Below are positions 17,394 to 26,192 of a DNA stretch of 64,000 nucleotides, in pieces. Positions within the stretch are counted from its first letter, which is position 1; every line of letters starts with the position of its first letter. The DNA comes from RYN-133 sp036497285 (GTDB taxonomy: Bacteria; Actinomycetota; Actinomycetes; Mycobacteriales; Jatrophihabitantaceae), in NCBI GenBank assembly GCA_036497285.1, contig DASXJR010000069.1:1-64000 (forward strand), read 5' to 3'. A program made the translations under genes and the position numbers. The notes beneath the pieces were generated by a model, which was given only the letters and a program-made list of their open reading frames with translations, was not told the origin of the DNA and ran no database searches.

Positions 17394-17918
17394 TCAGGCG
17401 AACAGGCCGGCGCGGGCGGCTTCGTGGGACAACAGCCAACGCTTGGCCTCGATGCCGCCGCCGTAGCCGGTCAGCGAGCCGTTCGCGCCGATCACCCGGT
17501 GACACGGGACGACGATCGAGATCGGATTCTGCCCGTTCGCGAGCCCTACCGCCCGCGAGGCCGTCGGAGCGCCGATGGCCTGCGCGGTGCGGCCGTAGCT
17601 CCAGGTCTCGCCGTACGGAATCTCGCGCAGCATCGCCCACACCCGCTGCTGGAAGGGCGTGCCGTACGGGTGCAGCGGCAGGTCGAACCCGCGGCGCGTG
17701 CCGGCGAAGTACTGCGCCAGCTGCAACCGCAACAGCTCGAACCCGTCGTCGTCGCGGATCCCGGTCATGCGGTCGGTTACCGCGTGACGGCCGGTCGGCA
17801 GGTACAGGCCGGTGATACCGACCTCGTCACGCTGCGCGACCAGTTCGCCGAGCGGGGATGGGATCACCGTGTAGCGCATCAGGAGCCTCGTTTCGGTCGT
17901 GATCATCTCAGTCCTCAT
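17394..17918 (-). CDS. ogt: Methylated-DNA--protein-cysteine methyltransferase
   Basis: A 174-residue suicide repair protein that removes alkyl groups from O6-guanine onto its own cysteine. The acceptor motif PCHRVIG places the cysteine at 139, followed by LTGYGGG, with the helix-turn-helix region TPFQQRVW upstream. It starts on ATG overlapping the stop of the ada-alkA fusion (ATGA), so both alkylation-repair proteins are made together. Confidence 0.93.
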   Translation of the reverse strand: MRTEMITTETRLLMRYTVIPSPLGELVAQRDEVGITGLYLPTGRHAVTDRMTGIRDDDGFELLRLQLAQYFAGTRRGFDLPLHPYGTPFQQRVWAMLREIPYGETWSYGRTAQAIGAPTASRAVGLANGQNPISIVVPCHRVIGANGSLTGYGGGIEAKRWLLSHEAARAGLFA

Positions 17919-19360
17919 CGCAGTTCCGCCCACTGGTCGGACACCAGGTGGGCCCACAGGTGGTAAGTGGCATAGGTGCGCCATGGCGCCCAGTCCGGAC
18001 GTCCGCCGGTCAGGTCGACGCCGAGATCGTCCGCGGCCCGGCGTACGACCAGGTCGGAGGCGAGCAGCACGTCGGGGTCGGCCATCGTGCGCATGCGCAG
18101 GTAGTCGGCCGTCCACGGCCCGATGCCCGGCATGGCCAGCAGGCGGGCGCGGACCTCGTCCCGATCGGCGCCCGGATCCAGCTCCAGCCCGCTGCGCGTC
18201 GCCGCTGCGAGCGCGCCGACGGTACGGGCTCGGGCGCGCGGCATTGGCAGCTGCGCGGGGTCGAGGTCCGCGAAGGCCTCGGCAGACGGGAACAACCGCC
18301 AGTCGTCGCCCTCGAAGGCGGACTCACCGTGGTCGGCGACGATGCGTCCCAGCACGGTCCGTGCGCCGCGGACGGAGATCTGCTGGCCGATCACTGTGCG
18401 CACCGCGGTCTCGAAGCCGTCGACCGAGCCGGGCGCGCGCAGGCCGGGACGCTTCAGCAGCAGGGGCGCGAGTGCGGGATCGGCCCCCAGCGCCACGTCG
18501 GTGGCCACCGGGTCCGCGTCCAGATCGAACTGCCGGCGCATCCGGGCGACGACGGTGACGAGGTCACGCGTCTCGTGCAACCGCACCGTGCAGTCGAGGG
18601 CCCCGTCGCCCCGCGCCACCGACACCAGCGCCGGACCGTTCGGCGCGCGAAGCACACGCGTGAACGTGCCGCTCTCGTAGCGTTCGAGCCACGGCACGGC
18701 GTGTGCACCGAGGAAGTCGAGGGTGAAGTCGACGTCGTGCGGTTCGCGGTAGGGCAGCCGCAGTCGGATCACCCCGGCCTCGGACGCGCCGCCGTTACGT
18801 CGGGCCGCGCGCAAACCGGACGGTGTCGTGGCGAACACGTCCTGCACCGTGTCGTTGAACTGGCGCACGCTGGCGAAGCCGGCGGCGAAGGCCACGTCGG
18901 TGACCGGCAGATCGGTGGTTTCGAGCAAGACGCGTGCCGTTTGTGCGCGTTGCGCCCGGGCGAGTGCGAGCGGTCCGGCACCGACTTCGGCGACGAGGCT
19001 GCGGTGCACCTGGCGCTCGGAGTACCCCAGCCGGCGGGCCAGGCCCGGCACACCCTCGCGATCGATGACACCGTCGGCGATCAGGCGCACCGCTCGTCCC
19101 ACCAGGTCGCCGCGGATGTTCCACTCCGGCGACCCGGGCGAGGCGTCCGGTCGGCAGCGCTTGCACGCGCGGTATCCGGCGCGCTGCGCGGCGGCCGCGC
19201 TCGGGTGGAACGTCACGTTGCCGCGGTGTGGGGTGATCGCGGGGCACGACGGACGGCAGTAGATGCCCGTCGTACGGACGGCGGTGAAGAACCAGCCGTC
19301 AAAGCGGGTGTCCCGCGCCTGCACGGCGCGGTAACAGACCTCGAAATCCGGGATCAGCAC
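17915..19360 (-). CDS. alkA: Ada-AlkA fusion: methylphosphotriester sensor plus DNA-3-methyladenine glycosylase
   Basis: A 481-residue fusion. The N-terminal Ada zinc domain has cysteines 35, 39, 66 and 69 (YCRPSC and CKRC). An AraC-type helix-turn-helix spans about 85-185. The C-terminal AlkA N-domain and HhH-GPD glycosylase carry the hairpin PGIGPWTADY (411-420) and the catalytic aspartate D436 in SDLVV. Methyl transfer to the zinc cysteine normally turns such proteins into activators of repair genes, so it probably controls itself and ogt. Mycobacterial AlkA has this same architecture. Confidence 0.93.
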   Translation of the reverse strand: MLIPDFEVCYRAVQARDTRFDGWFFTAVRTTGIYCRPSCPAITPHRGNVTFHPSAAAAQRAGYRACKRCRPDASPGSPEWNIRGDLVGRAVRLIADGVIDREGVPGLARRLGYSERQVHRSLVAEVGAGPLALARAQRAQTARVLLETTDLPVTDVAFAAGFASVRQFNDTVQDVFATTPSGLRAARRNGGASEAGVIRLRLPYREPHDVDFTLDFLGAHAVPWLERYESGTFTRVLRAPNGPALVSVARGDGALDCTVRLHETRDLVTVVARMRRQFDLDADPVATDVALGADPALAPLLLKRPGLRAPGSVDGFETAVRTVIGQQISVRGARTVLGRIVADHGESAFEGDDWRLFPSAEAFADLDPAQLPMPRARARTVGALAAATRSGLELDPGADRDEVRARLLAMPGIGPWTADYLRMRTMADPDVLLASDLVVRRAADDLGVDLTGGRPDWAPWRTYATYHLWAHLVSDQWAELR

Positions 19361-19464
19361 GCGTCCAGTAAACGCGGCACGACCGACAACGACTAGCGGA
19401 AATCGGACGTCACCGTCCCTGCCCTCGGGACGAACTCAGGCCGTGTTCGCAGGCCGGCGGCTCT

Positions 19465-19538
19465 CGGTGAGTGGCGCGATATCCGCATGAGTGACGCGAA
19501 ATATCGCGCCACTCACCGCAGGAATGCGCCACTCACCG
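19465..19538. repeat. Nested double-arm inverted repeat downstream of ppc
   Basis: An 18-base arm at 19,465-19,482 (core GTGAGTGGCGCGATAT) is perfectly mirrored at 19,501-19,518. An imperfect sense copy (19,488-19,498, ATGAGTGACGC) lies in the loop and a further inverted copy GCGCCACTCACCG is at 19,526-19,538. The order sense, sense, antisense, antisense is the same as at 17,258-17,327, with unrelated sequence. It begins 39 bases past the ppc stop, so a terminator role is plausible. Confidence 0.65.
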
Positions 19539-19576
19539 AAACGGAAGGGGGCAGGTTCGCGACCGGACGCGCGGGC

Positions 19577-22387
19577 TCAGCCGGTGTTGCGCAGGCCTGC
19601 AGCCACCCCGTTGATCGTCAGCAGCAGCGCGCGGCGCAGTTCTGGCGAGACCTCCGTCTCGTCCGCGCGCACCCGGCGCAGCAGTTCGACCTGCAGGTAC
19701 GAGATCGGGTCGAGGTACGCGTCGCGAACCGAGAAGGTGCGTTGCAGCACCTTCGAGTTGTCGAGCAATGCCGACTCGCCGGTGATGCGCAGTACCTCGG
19801 CAACCGTGCGCTCGTGCTCGGCGCGCACGACGTCGAACAGCCGCCGCAACGGTTCGGGCACCAGCGAGTTGACGTAGTGCGCCGCGATCCCGAGATCGGT
19901 CTTGGCGAGGGTCATCTCCACGTTCGAGATGAACGTCCGGAAGAAGTGCCACTCCGCGTGCATCTCGGCCAGAACGTCGTCCAGCCCCGCCTCGCGCGCG
20001 GCCGCCAACCCGGAACCGACCCCGAACCAACCGGGCACGATCTGGCGCGACTGCGTCCAGCCGAACACCCACGGAATAGCACGCAGCCCGCCGATGCCGC
20101 CGCCCGTCGACGGTCGCCGCGACGGCCGCGAACCGATGTTCAGGGAACCGAGCTGTTCCACCGGTGTCGAGGCGAGGAAGTAGTCGGGCAGCTGCGGGTC
20201 GTCGATCAGCGCGCGGTACGCACGGAACGCCGCATCGGACACCTTGTCCATACACGCGTCCCAGTTCTCCAACTGCGCACCGGACTGTCGCGGCGCCTTG
20301 TGCAGCGCGGACGCCTGCATCACTGCGGCCACGGTCAGCTCGAGATTCTCGCGGGCGAGTTCGGGCAGCGCGTACTTGTCCGAGATGACCTCACCCTGCT
20401 CGGTGAACTTGATCTCGCCGTCGAGTACGCCCCACGGCTGAGCGAGGATCGAGTCGTAGGTCGGTCCGCCCCCACGTCCGACGGTGCCGCCGCGGCCGTG
20501 GAACAGCCGCAGCCGAACCCCGTGCCGGGCGGCGATGTCACGCAGCGTGCGCTGCGTCTTGTGGATCTCCCACTGGGACGTGGTGATGCCGGCTTCCTTG
20601 TTCGAGTCGGAGTACCCGAGCATCACTTCCTGCACGTCGCCGCGCAGCTTCACGATCAGCCGGTACGAGGGATCGGACAGTAGATCGCTGATCACCTCGC
20701 CGGAGCGGCGCAGCTCGTCGACGGTTTCGAGCAGCGGGACGAAGCCGACGTGCGCGAACGGCTGGCGTTGCCCGTCCGGTCCGGCGCCGTGCACGTCGAT
20801 CAGCCCGGCCTCGCGCGCAAGCACCGCTGCGGCGAGCACGTCGTCGGCGCCGCGGGTCATCGACACGATGTAGCTCTCGATGACCTCGGGGCCGTAGGTT
20901 TCGATCGCCCGGCGGATCTCGGTGAACACCGCGAACGTCTTGGCGCCGGCCTCGTCCAACGGCGGCGGCGTCGGCCCGAGCGGACGGCGCGAGGTCAGCT
21001 CGCGCGACAGCAGCCGCATGCGGTAATCACGCGGCACGTCGGCGTAGAGCCAGGTCTCTTCGACGAGCCGGTCGACCAGCTGCCCGACGGCGTGGTGGTG
21101 CGCGTCGGCGTGTTCGCGAACGTCCATGGTCGCAAGGTGCAGCCCGAAGACGGCCACCGTGCGCTGCGCTGTCGCGAGCATGCCGTCGGCGATCAGTGCG
21201 CCGGAGTTGGTGCGCAACGAATCACCCAACAGGGCCAGCTCGGCCAGCAGCTGCGAGGTGCCGAGGTAGTCGCGTCCGCTCACGTGCGGGGTGCCCTCGT
21301 CGATCCTGCGCCGAGTGTTCGCGATCTTGGCGTTCATGCAGGTCAGCTTGAGCCGGTACGGCTCGGTCGAGTTGAGCTCGATGAGACGGGACTCGATGTC
21401 GAGTACCGCAAGATCGGCTTCGATCGAGGTGGCGAGTTCCGGCGAAGCACCGACGACCGTCGTCGACGACGACAACTCAGCGATCAGCAAATTGATGACG
21501 CGGGTGATCGCTTGTGCGGCGACGTGGTGCTGCAAGCGCAGCACGTCGCTGGTGACGGTCGCAGTCACGTTCGGGTTGCCGTCGCGGTCGCCGCCGATCC
21601 ACGTGCCGAACGTGACCGGCCGGGCCGTGGTGGCCAGGCGCACGCCGTGCGACGCGAGCTCGGTGGCGAGATCGGCGGTCAGTTCCGGCAGCGTCTCGTC
21701 CACCAGGTCGCGCAGGTAGTAGACGACGTTGCGTGCCTCGTCGAGCGGCGTGGGGCGGTTCTGCCGCAGCTCGTCGGTCTGCCAGACAAGGTCGATGACC
21801 TCGGCGAGTTCGCGGTCCTGGCGGCGCCGCGCGGCCGAGTTGTTCTCGGTCGGCGTGGCGAGGATGTCCGCGACGCGTCGCAGCTTGGTCAGGATCGACC
21901 GGCGGCTCGCCTCGGTCGGGTGCGCGGTGAAGACCGGACGGACGGCCAGCGCGTCGATGGCGCGCTCGAGTTCGTCAGCGCCCTTCTGCTCGGCGATCTC
22001 GGCGACCGAGCGCGCCAGCCATCCGGCCTCGGCAGGGCGATCGCGCAACGTCCGGACGCGATGGACCTGTTCGGCGACGTTCGCCAGGTGGAAATAGTCG
22101 GCGAACGCGCGCACGAGCACCGCCGCCGTGTCGATGGGCAACTCGGCGAGCAACCGGCGCACCTCGTCCACCCCGGCGCCGGACTCCTTGCTCTGTTTGG
22201 TGAGCGTGCGCACCCGTTCGACGAGGTCGAGGGCGTGTTGACCTTGCTGGCGGACCAACGATTCGCCGAGCAGCGCGGCAACCCGGCGCACGTCGGCGCG
22301 CAGCGCGGCATCGTCGGACGCCGCCGCGGAGACAGCGTCTTGGGTCAGATCGAGCGGGGCGTCGAGACTCGCATGCACGACCCCCAT
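19577..22387 (-). CDS. ppc: Phosphoenolpyruvate carboxylase
   Basis: A 936-residue cytoplasmic enzyme that carboxylates PEP to oxaloacetate to refill the TCA cycle. Signature regions are FTAHPTEASRRS (catalytic histidine at 156), VMLGYSDSNKEAGITTSQW and FHGRGGTVGRGGG with its mobile-loop arginine. It ends NTG as most PEPC proteins do. It lies downstream of the small monooxygenase-fold gene with a 47-base gap and is followed by a strong hairpin. Confidence 0.96.
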   Translation of the reverse strand: MGVVHASLDAPLDLTQDAVSAAASDDAALRADVRRVAALLGESLVRQQGQHALDLVERVRTLTKQSKESGAGVDEVRRLLAELPIDTAAVLVRAFADYFHLANVAEQVHRVRTLRDRPAEAGWLARSVAEIAEQKGADELERAIDALAVRPVFTAHPTEASRRSILTKLRRVADILATPTENNSAARRRQDRELAEVIDLVWQTDELRQNRPTPLDEARNVVYYLRDLVDETLPELTADLATELASHGVRLATTARPVTFGTWIGGDRDGNPNVTATVTSDVLRLQHHVAAQAITRVINLLIAELSSSTTVVGASPELATSIEADLAVLDIESRLIELNSTEPYRLKLTCMNAKIANTRRRIDEGTPHVSGRDYLGTSQLLAELALLGDSLRTNSGALIADGMLATAQRTVAVFGLHLATMDVREHADAHHHAVGQLVDRLVEETWLYADVPRDYRMRLLSRELTSRRPLGPTPPPLDEAGAKTFAVFTEIRRAIETYGPEVIESYIVSMTRGADDVLAAAVLAREAGLIDVHGAGPDGQRQPFAHVGFVPLLETVDELRRSGEVISDLLSDPSYRLIVKLRGDVQEVMLGYSDSNKEAGITTSQWEIHKTQRTLRDIAARHGVRLRLFHGRGGTVGRGGGPTYDSILAQPWGVLDGEIKFTEQGEVISDKYALPELARENLELTVAAVMQASALHKAPRQSGAQLENWDACMDKVSDAAFRAYRALIDDPQLPDYFLASTPVEQLGSLNIGSRPSRRPSTGGGIGGLRAIPWVFGWTQSRQIVPGWFGVGSGLAAAREAGLDDVLAEMHAEWHFFRTFISNVEMTLAKTDLGIAAHYVNSLVPEPLRRLFDVVRAEHERTVAEVLRITGESALLDNSKVLQRTFSVRDAYLDPISYLQVELLRRVRADETEVSPELRRALLLTINGVAAGLRNTG

Positions 22388-22434
22388 CTTCGCGCATGCG
22401 GTTCCGGCGCCGTCACCCGTTCACGGGCGACCCG

Positions 22435-22740
22435 TCAGAAGGCGTCGACGGTGTCCAGCACCCGGTAGGACACGGTCGCCGGCTGTGTCGTCACGCCGAC
22501 CTCCTGCATGAGCCGTCCGATGTCGGGCTGCGAGCCGAAGAAGTCGTCGAAGGACTCTCGGCTGTCCCACACGTCGACGATGAGAAGGTTGCCCTTGCCG
22601 TCGTCGGCGAACAGATGCCGCTCGGCCCCCTTGGAACGCGCCTGCTCGGAGATGCTCCGTGCCATGTCGGCGTTCTGGGCGAAGACCTTCTCGAACACCC
22701 CGACATCGGCTTGCACCGTGGTGATGACCAGCACGCTCAT
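22435..22740 (-). CDS. Antibiotic biosynthesis monooxygenase (ABM) fold protein
   Basis: A 101-residue alpha/beta-barrel protein of the ABM family, with the usual pattern of a quantity-type N-terminus (VLVITTVQADVGVFEKVF) and a VDVWDSRESFDDFF segment. Members include quinone monooxygenases and heme-degrading enzymes, but many have no known activity. A clear GGAGG lies nine bases before the ATG. It precedes ppc on the same strand and is divergent from galE. Confidence 0.75.
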   Translation of the reverse strand: MSVLVITTVQADVGVFEKVFAQNADMARSISEQARSKGAERHLFADDGKGNLLIVDVWDSRESFDDFFGSQPDIGRLMQEVGVTTQPATVSYRVLDTVDAF

Positions 22741-22874
22741 GATTCCTCCCGAAAATCGGCCAGTGCGCTCGTCCGACGGCGAGCGTTGTCATTGCAGCCC
22801 TCGGCGACTCGAGGTGTCAACGGACAAACCGCGCGACTTCCGGGCGGTCCCGCGCCGCTGGATAGAGTCGGCGG

Positions 22875-23840
22875 ATGCGTGTTCTTGTGACCGGCGGAGC
22901 CGGCTACATCGGCAGTGTCGTCGCGGCCCAGCTGCTGGCCGACGGTCACGAGGTCGTGGTGGTGGACGATTTGTCGACCGGGCATGCCGACGCCGTGCCG
23001 CCCGGCGCGGAGTTCCACGAACTGCCGGTCACTGCGCTCGACGGCCGCCTCGGCGAGTGGAAGATCGACGCCGCGATCCACTTCGCGGCGAAATCGCTCG
23101 TCGGTGAGTCGACGCAGGAGCCGGCGTTGTACTGGCGCAACAACGTCGTCGGCACGATCGCGCTGCTGGACTCGCTGCGCGCCTATGGGGTGGACCGGGT
23201 CGTGTTCTCCTCCTCGGCGGCGACCTACGGCAATGTCGCCGAGCAGCCGATCAAGGAGGACGCGCCGGCCCGCCCGACCAGCGCGTACGGGTCGACGAAG
23301 CTTGCGATCGACCTGGCGCTGCGTGACTACGCGCGGGCCTACGGGATGGCAGCGGTGAGCCTGCGTTACTTCAACGTCGCCGGCGCCCTACTGACGGCCG
23401 AGGGGCTGAGCTTCGGTGAGCGGCACACCACCGAGACACACCTGATCCCGAACGCACTGCGCGCCGCGCGCGAGCGCAGCGAGTTCAGTCTGTTCGGCAC
23501 CGACTACCCGACGCCCGACGGCACGTGCGTGCGCGACTACATCCACGTCGTCGACCTCGGCGAGGCGCACTTGAAGGCGCTGGCGCGCACCGAGTCCGGG
23601 AGGCACCACATCGTCAACCTCGGCAGCGGGCGTGGCTACTCGAACCGCGAGGTGCTGCTCACCATAGGCGAGGTCACCGGCATCGACGTGCCGATCGCCC
23701 AAGCTGCTCGGCGTGCCGGCGACCCTGCCGAACTGGTCGCATCCAACGAGTGGGCGGTCGAGTTCCTCGGCTGGACGCCGTCGCGAGACCTGCGCCAAAT
23801 GATCAGCGATGCGTGGACGTTCGAACAGCGCTCTATATGA
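22875..23840 (+). CDS. galE: UDP-glucose 4-epimerase
   Basis: A 321-residue short-chain dehydrogenase that interconverts UDP-glucose and UDP-galactose. The NAD loop GGAGYIG is at 7-13, the catalytic serine lies in the FSSSAATYG stretch, and Y138 and K142 form the YxxxK pair in AYGSTKL. It lies directly before the exopolysaccharide locus and may supply its donor sugar, although a 650-base gap separates them. Confidence 0.92.
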   Translation: MRVLVTGGAGYIGSVVAAQLLADGHEVVVVDDLSTGHADAVPPGAEFHELPVTALDGRLGEWKIDAAIHFAAKSLVGESTQEPALYWRNNVVGTIALLDSLRAYGVDRVVFSSSAATYGNVAEQPIKEDAPARPTSAYGSTKLAIDLALRDYARAYGMAAVSLRYFNVAGALLTAEGLSFGERHTTETHLIPNALRAARERSEFSLFGTDYPTPDGTCVRDYIHVVDLGEAHLKALARTESGRHHIVNLGSGRGYSNREVLLTIGEVTGIDVPIAQAARRAGDPAELVASNEWAVEFLGWTPSRDLRQMISDAWTFEQRSI

Positions 23841-24491
23841 GCTGGGTCGGCCCTCGACAGACGCAGGTAATGAAATCGGAATTCAAGTCAAGATCAATAT
23901 GATCGGCCGAGAACATCATCAGTGTGCTGTGATCGCAGAGCATTGTTTACGGTCCTGGTGACCCGTTCGGGGCAGGCGATCAGGCTGCTGTGGCAAACAT
24001 GTCGACTGAGCAGAACGCGTTCGGCTCCAGAACACAATAAATACCCGGATAACCGGATTGTACGATTTATCCAGCATTGGTACTTCTATCCGGGTTAGGG
24101 CCGATTCGAGGGGTCACTTTCGCACGCGCGCCTGCCGGGCTTGGGCCGATCGGCACTCAATGTCGCCTCAAGGTTCTCGCAGAGTTCGGGGGTGTCGATT
24201 TCGAGAGGTTCGGACCTTGAGTACTTTTCTTTGCGATCATTTTAGCGCGAATTTCATGTACAATTCTTACTAACGACAAGAACTGCTCGCGCTGGCTTGC
24301 GCAATGCAAATTCGCCGCTAAGGTCGGATGCGCCGGGGGTTCGCCGGACGTCTGTCAGGGAAGCACACGTCCATCGGGGTGGTGGCCTCTGCCGGAGGTG
24401 TCGATGTGGCTCGTCGGCCGCATCGAAGCAGGCTACTGGAGGGATCGCGTAGCTGTCTTCGGATGGTCACGCGGCGGGCAAGGCGGGGACA
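23841..24491 (+). other. Long AT-richer intergenic leader of exopolysaccharide module 1
   Basis: No convincing gene is seen in these 651 bases. The region is visibly less GC-rich than its flanks. It holds a 9-base inverted repeat with CCGGAT boxes (24,043-24,095), a 7-base inverted repeat TCAAGGT/ACCTTGA (24,168-24,220) and a TACAAT hexamer at 24,259-24,264 that could be a -10 box without a good -35. A long regulated leader for the downstream sugar transferase is a reasonable reading. Confidence 0.5.
24043..24095. promoter_or_regulatory. CCGGAT inverted and direct repeats (candidate operator)
   Basis: ACCCGGATA (24,043-24,051) is perfectly mirrored by TATCCGGGT (24,087-24,095). A second CCGGAT follows the left arm directly, and an isolated ATCC lies between. 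The cluster is about 165 bases upstream of the possible -10 box. Regulator unknown. Confidence 0.35.
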
Positions 24492-26129
24492 TTGTTCGGG
24501 GTAGCGGGGGCAAAGGTCGGCCGCGGGCCGACCGTCGACAGTCTGGGCGCGTCCGTCATAGGCCGCCACAAGACACCGTTGCATGCGGGAGAGCGACCGC
24601 ATGCCACCTTGAGAGCGGTCACGCGTCTCGCAGGCCAGGCGCCGACCGGTCGGCAGGTGACGCCGCAGTGGACGCTCGCAGTGGTCGACGCGCCGACGGC
24701 CGCAGCGGCGGTATCCCCGGCCACCCGGCCCCAGTGGCGCGGGCGCTACCAGCGCGGCGTCATTGCGGTGGACGCGATTGCCGCTGCGCTCGGGGTCGCA
24801 GTCGCACTGATCGGTAGGTTCGATGACGTTGGTCTGCTCAGGAGCGGCGTCAATCCTGAATTCGCGGTAGCGCTGCCGCTCGTATGGTTGTTCTGTGCCT
24901 CGCTCAACCGCGCGTACGAGCAGCGCTTTCTCGGTGCCGGAACGATCGAGTTCGTTCGCGTAGGTAGAGCGTTTTTGCAGTTGACGGCGATCGTCGCCTT
25001 CGTTGCCTACGTTACGAAGTCCGACTTGTCGCGCTCGGTGAGCCTTGCCGCACTACTGTTCACACTCGTCGGAAGCCTCCTCGGTCGGTTGACCTTCCGC
25101 GCCGTGCTACACCGCCGTCGTCGCGCCGGCGGCGCAATCGTGCCGGTATTGGCGGTCGGCAATCCGCCCGACATTGCCGCGTTCACCGACACACTGCACC
25201 GCAATCGGTTCGCAGGCTTCCGCTTCACCGGCGCGTGCGTGACGTCAGTCGACTCCGCTGCAGAACTGACCAACCACGACATTCCCATCTTCGCCGGGGT
25301 CGACTCGATCCGTGCGGCCGTCGCAGAGAGCGGCGCACAGACCGTTGCGGTTCTGTCGTCCGATGTGACGGGCGAGAAGCTTCGCTGGATCGCTTGGCAG
25401 TTGGAAGGCAGTGACACGGACCTGGTCGTTCTGCCGGGGCTGACCGAGGTCGCCGGTCGTCGTATCGACCTGCAGCAGGTCGGCGGCCTACCGCTCCTGT
25501 ACGTCGCCCAACCGGAGTTCGAGGGGGTCCACCGAATCCTGAAGGGCGGGTTCGATCGGATCGTTTCCGCGCTCCTGTTGGTCTTGAGCGCTCCCTTGTT
25601 GTTGGGCATAGCGGTGCTCGTAAGGCTTACCAGCCGGGGTCATGCGCTGTATCGGCAGACCCGAGTCGGTAAGGATGGCAAGACCTTCCAGATGCTGAAG
25701 TTCCGATCGATGACTGTCGACGCAGACCGCTTGGCCGTCGAGCTGCAAGAGGCCAACGAGGTCGAGGGCGATGTCCTGTTCAAGATGAAAATGGACCCTA
25801 GGGTAACAAGAATCGGTCGGGTGCTCCGTCGGTACTCGTTGGATGAATTACCGCAACTTCTGAACGTCTTCGCCGGTTCGATGTCGCTCGTCGGTCCACG
25901 TCCGCCCCTGCCGAGCGAGGTCGCGAAATACGGCTACGACGCCCAGCGGAGGTTGCTGGTCAAGCCGGGGTTGACCGGCTTGTGGCAGGTGAGCGGACGC
26001 AGCGACCTGACGTGGGAGGAGTCGGTACGACTCGACCTTCGGTATGTCGAGAACTGGTCGCTCGCGCTCGACATCGTGCTCTTGGCGCGCACCTTCGGTG
26101 CGGTTCTGCGACCACGCGGTGCCTACTAG
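24492..26129 (+). CDS. Polyprenyl-phosphate sugar-1-phosphate transferase (WbaP/CpsE type), module 1
   Basis: A membrane enzyme of up to 545 residues that starts repeat-unit synthesis by moving a sugar-1-phosphate from a nucleotide sugar to undecaprenyl phosphate. Several N-terminal helices (about 90-215) and a CoA-binding-like middle domain precede the C-terminal catalytic domain (about 350-545), which has QTRVGKDGKTFQMLKFRSM, DELPQLLNV, SLVGPRPPLP and KPGLTGLWQVSGRS. The TTG at 24,492 has weak AAGG/GGGG sites; TTG 24,579, TTG 24,609 and GTG 24,657 are alternatives. It is clearly paralogous to the enzyme at 48,822. Which sugar it uses is not visible. Confidence 0.92.
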   Translation: MFGVAGAKVGRGPTVDSLGASVIGRHKTPLHAGERPHATLRAVTRLAGQAPTGRQVTPQWTLAVVDAPTAAAAVSPATRPQWRGRYQRGVIAVDAIAAALGVAVALIGRFDDVGLLRSGVNPEFAVALPLVWLFCASLNRAYEQRFLGAGTIEFVRVGRAFLQLTAIVAFVAYVTKSDLSRSVSLAALLFTLVGSLLGRLTFRAVLHRRRRAGGAIVPVLAVGNPPDIAAFTDTLHRNRFAGFRFTGACVTSVDSAAELTNHDIPIFAGVDSIRAAVAESGAQTVAVLSSDVTGEKLRWIAWQLEGSDTDLVVLPGLTEVAGRRIDLQQVGGLPLLYVAQPEFEGVHRILKGGFDRIVSALLLVLSAPLLLGIAVLVRLTSRGHALYRQTRVGKDGKTFQMLKFRSMTVDADRLAVELQEANEVEGDVLFKMKMDPRVTRIGRVLRRYSLDELPQLLNVFAGSMSLVGPRPPLPSEVAKYGYDAQRRLLVKPGLTGLWQVSGRSDLTWEESVRLDLRYVENWSLALDIVLLARTFGAVLRPRGAY

Positions 26130-26192
26130 CTCGGCGGTTCTGTTCGAAGCTGTTCGGAATTGCGGCGCCATCGCGCCGTGCGGGGGGATCCG

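Noticed and set aside
20750..22468. Plus-strand open frame of over 500 codons opposite ppc
   Set aside because: The ppc gene is unambiguous on the minus strand; the opposing frame shows no family features.
24361..24480. Possible c-di-GMP riboswitch before sugar transferase 1
   Set aside because: Some short motifs looked suggestive, but the conserved core and pairing of the known classes could not be found.
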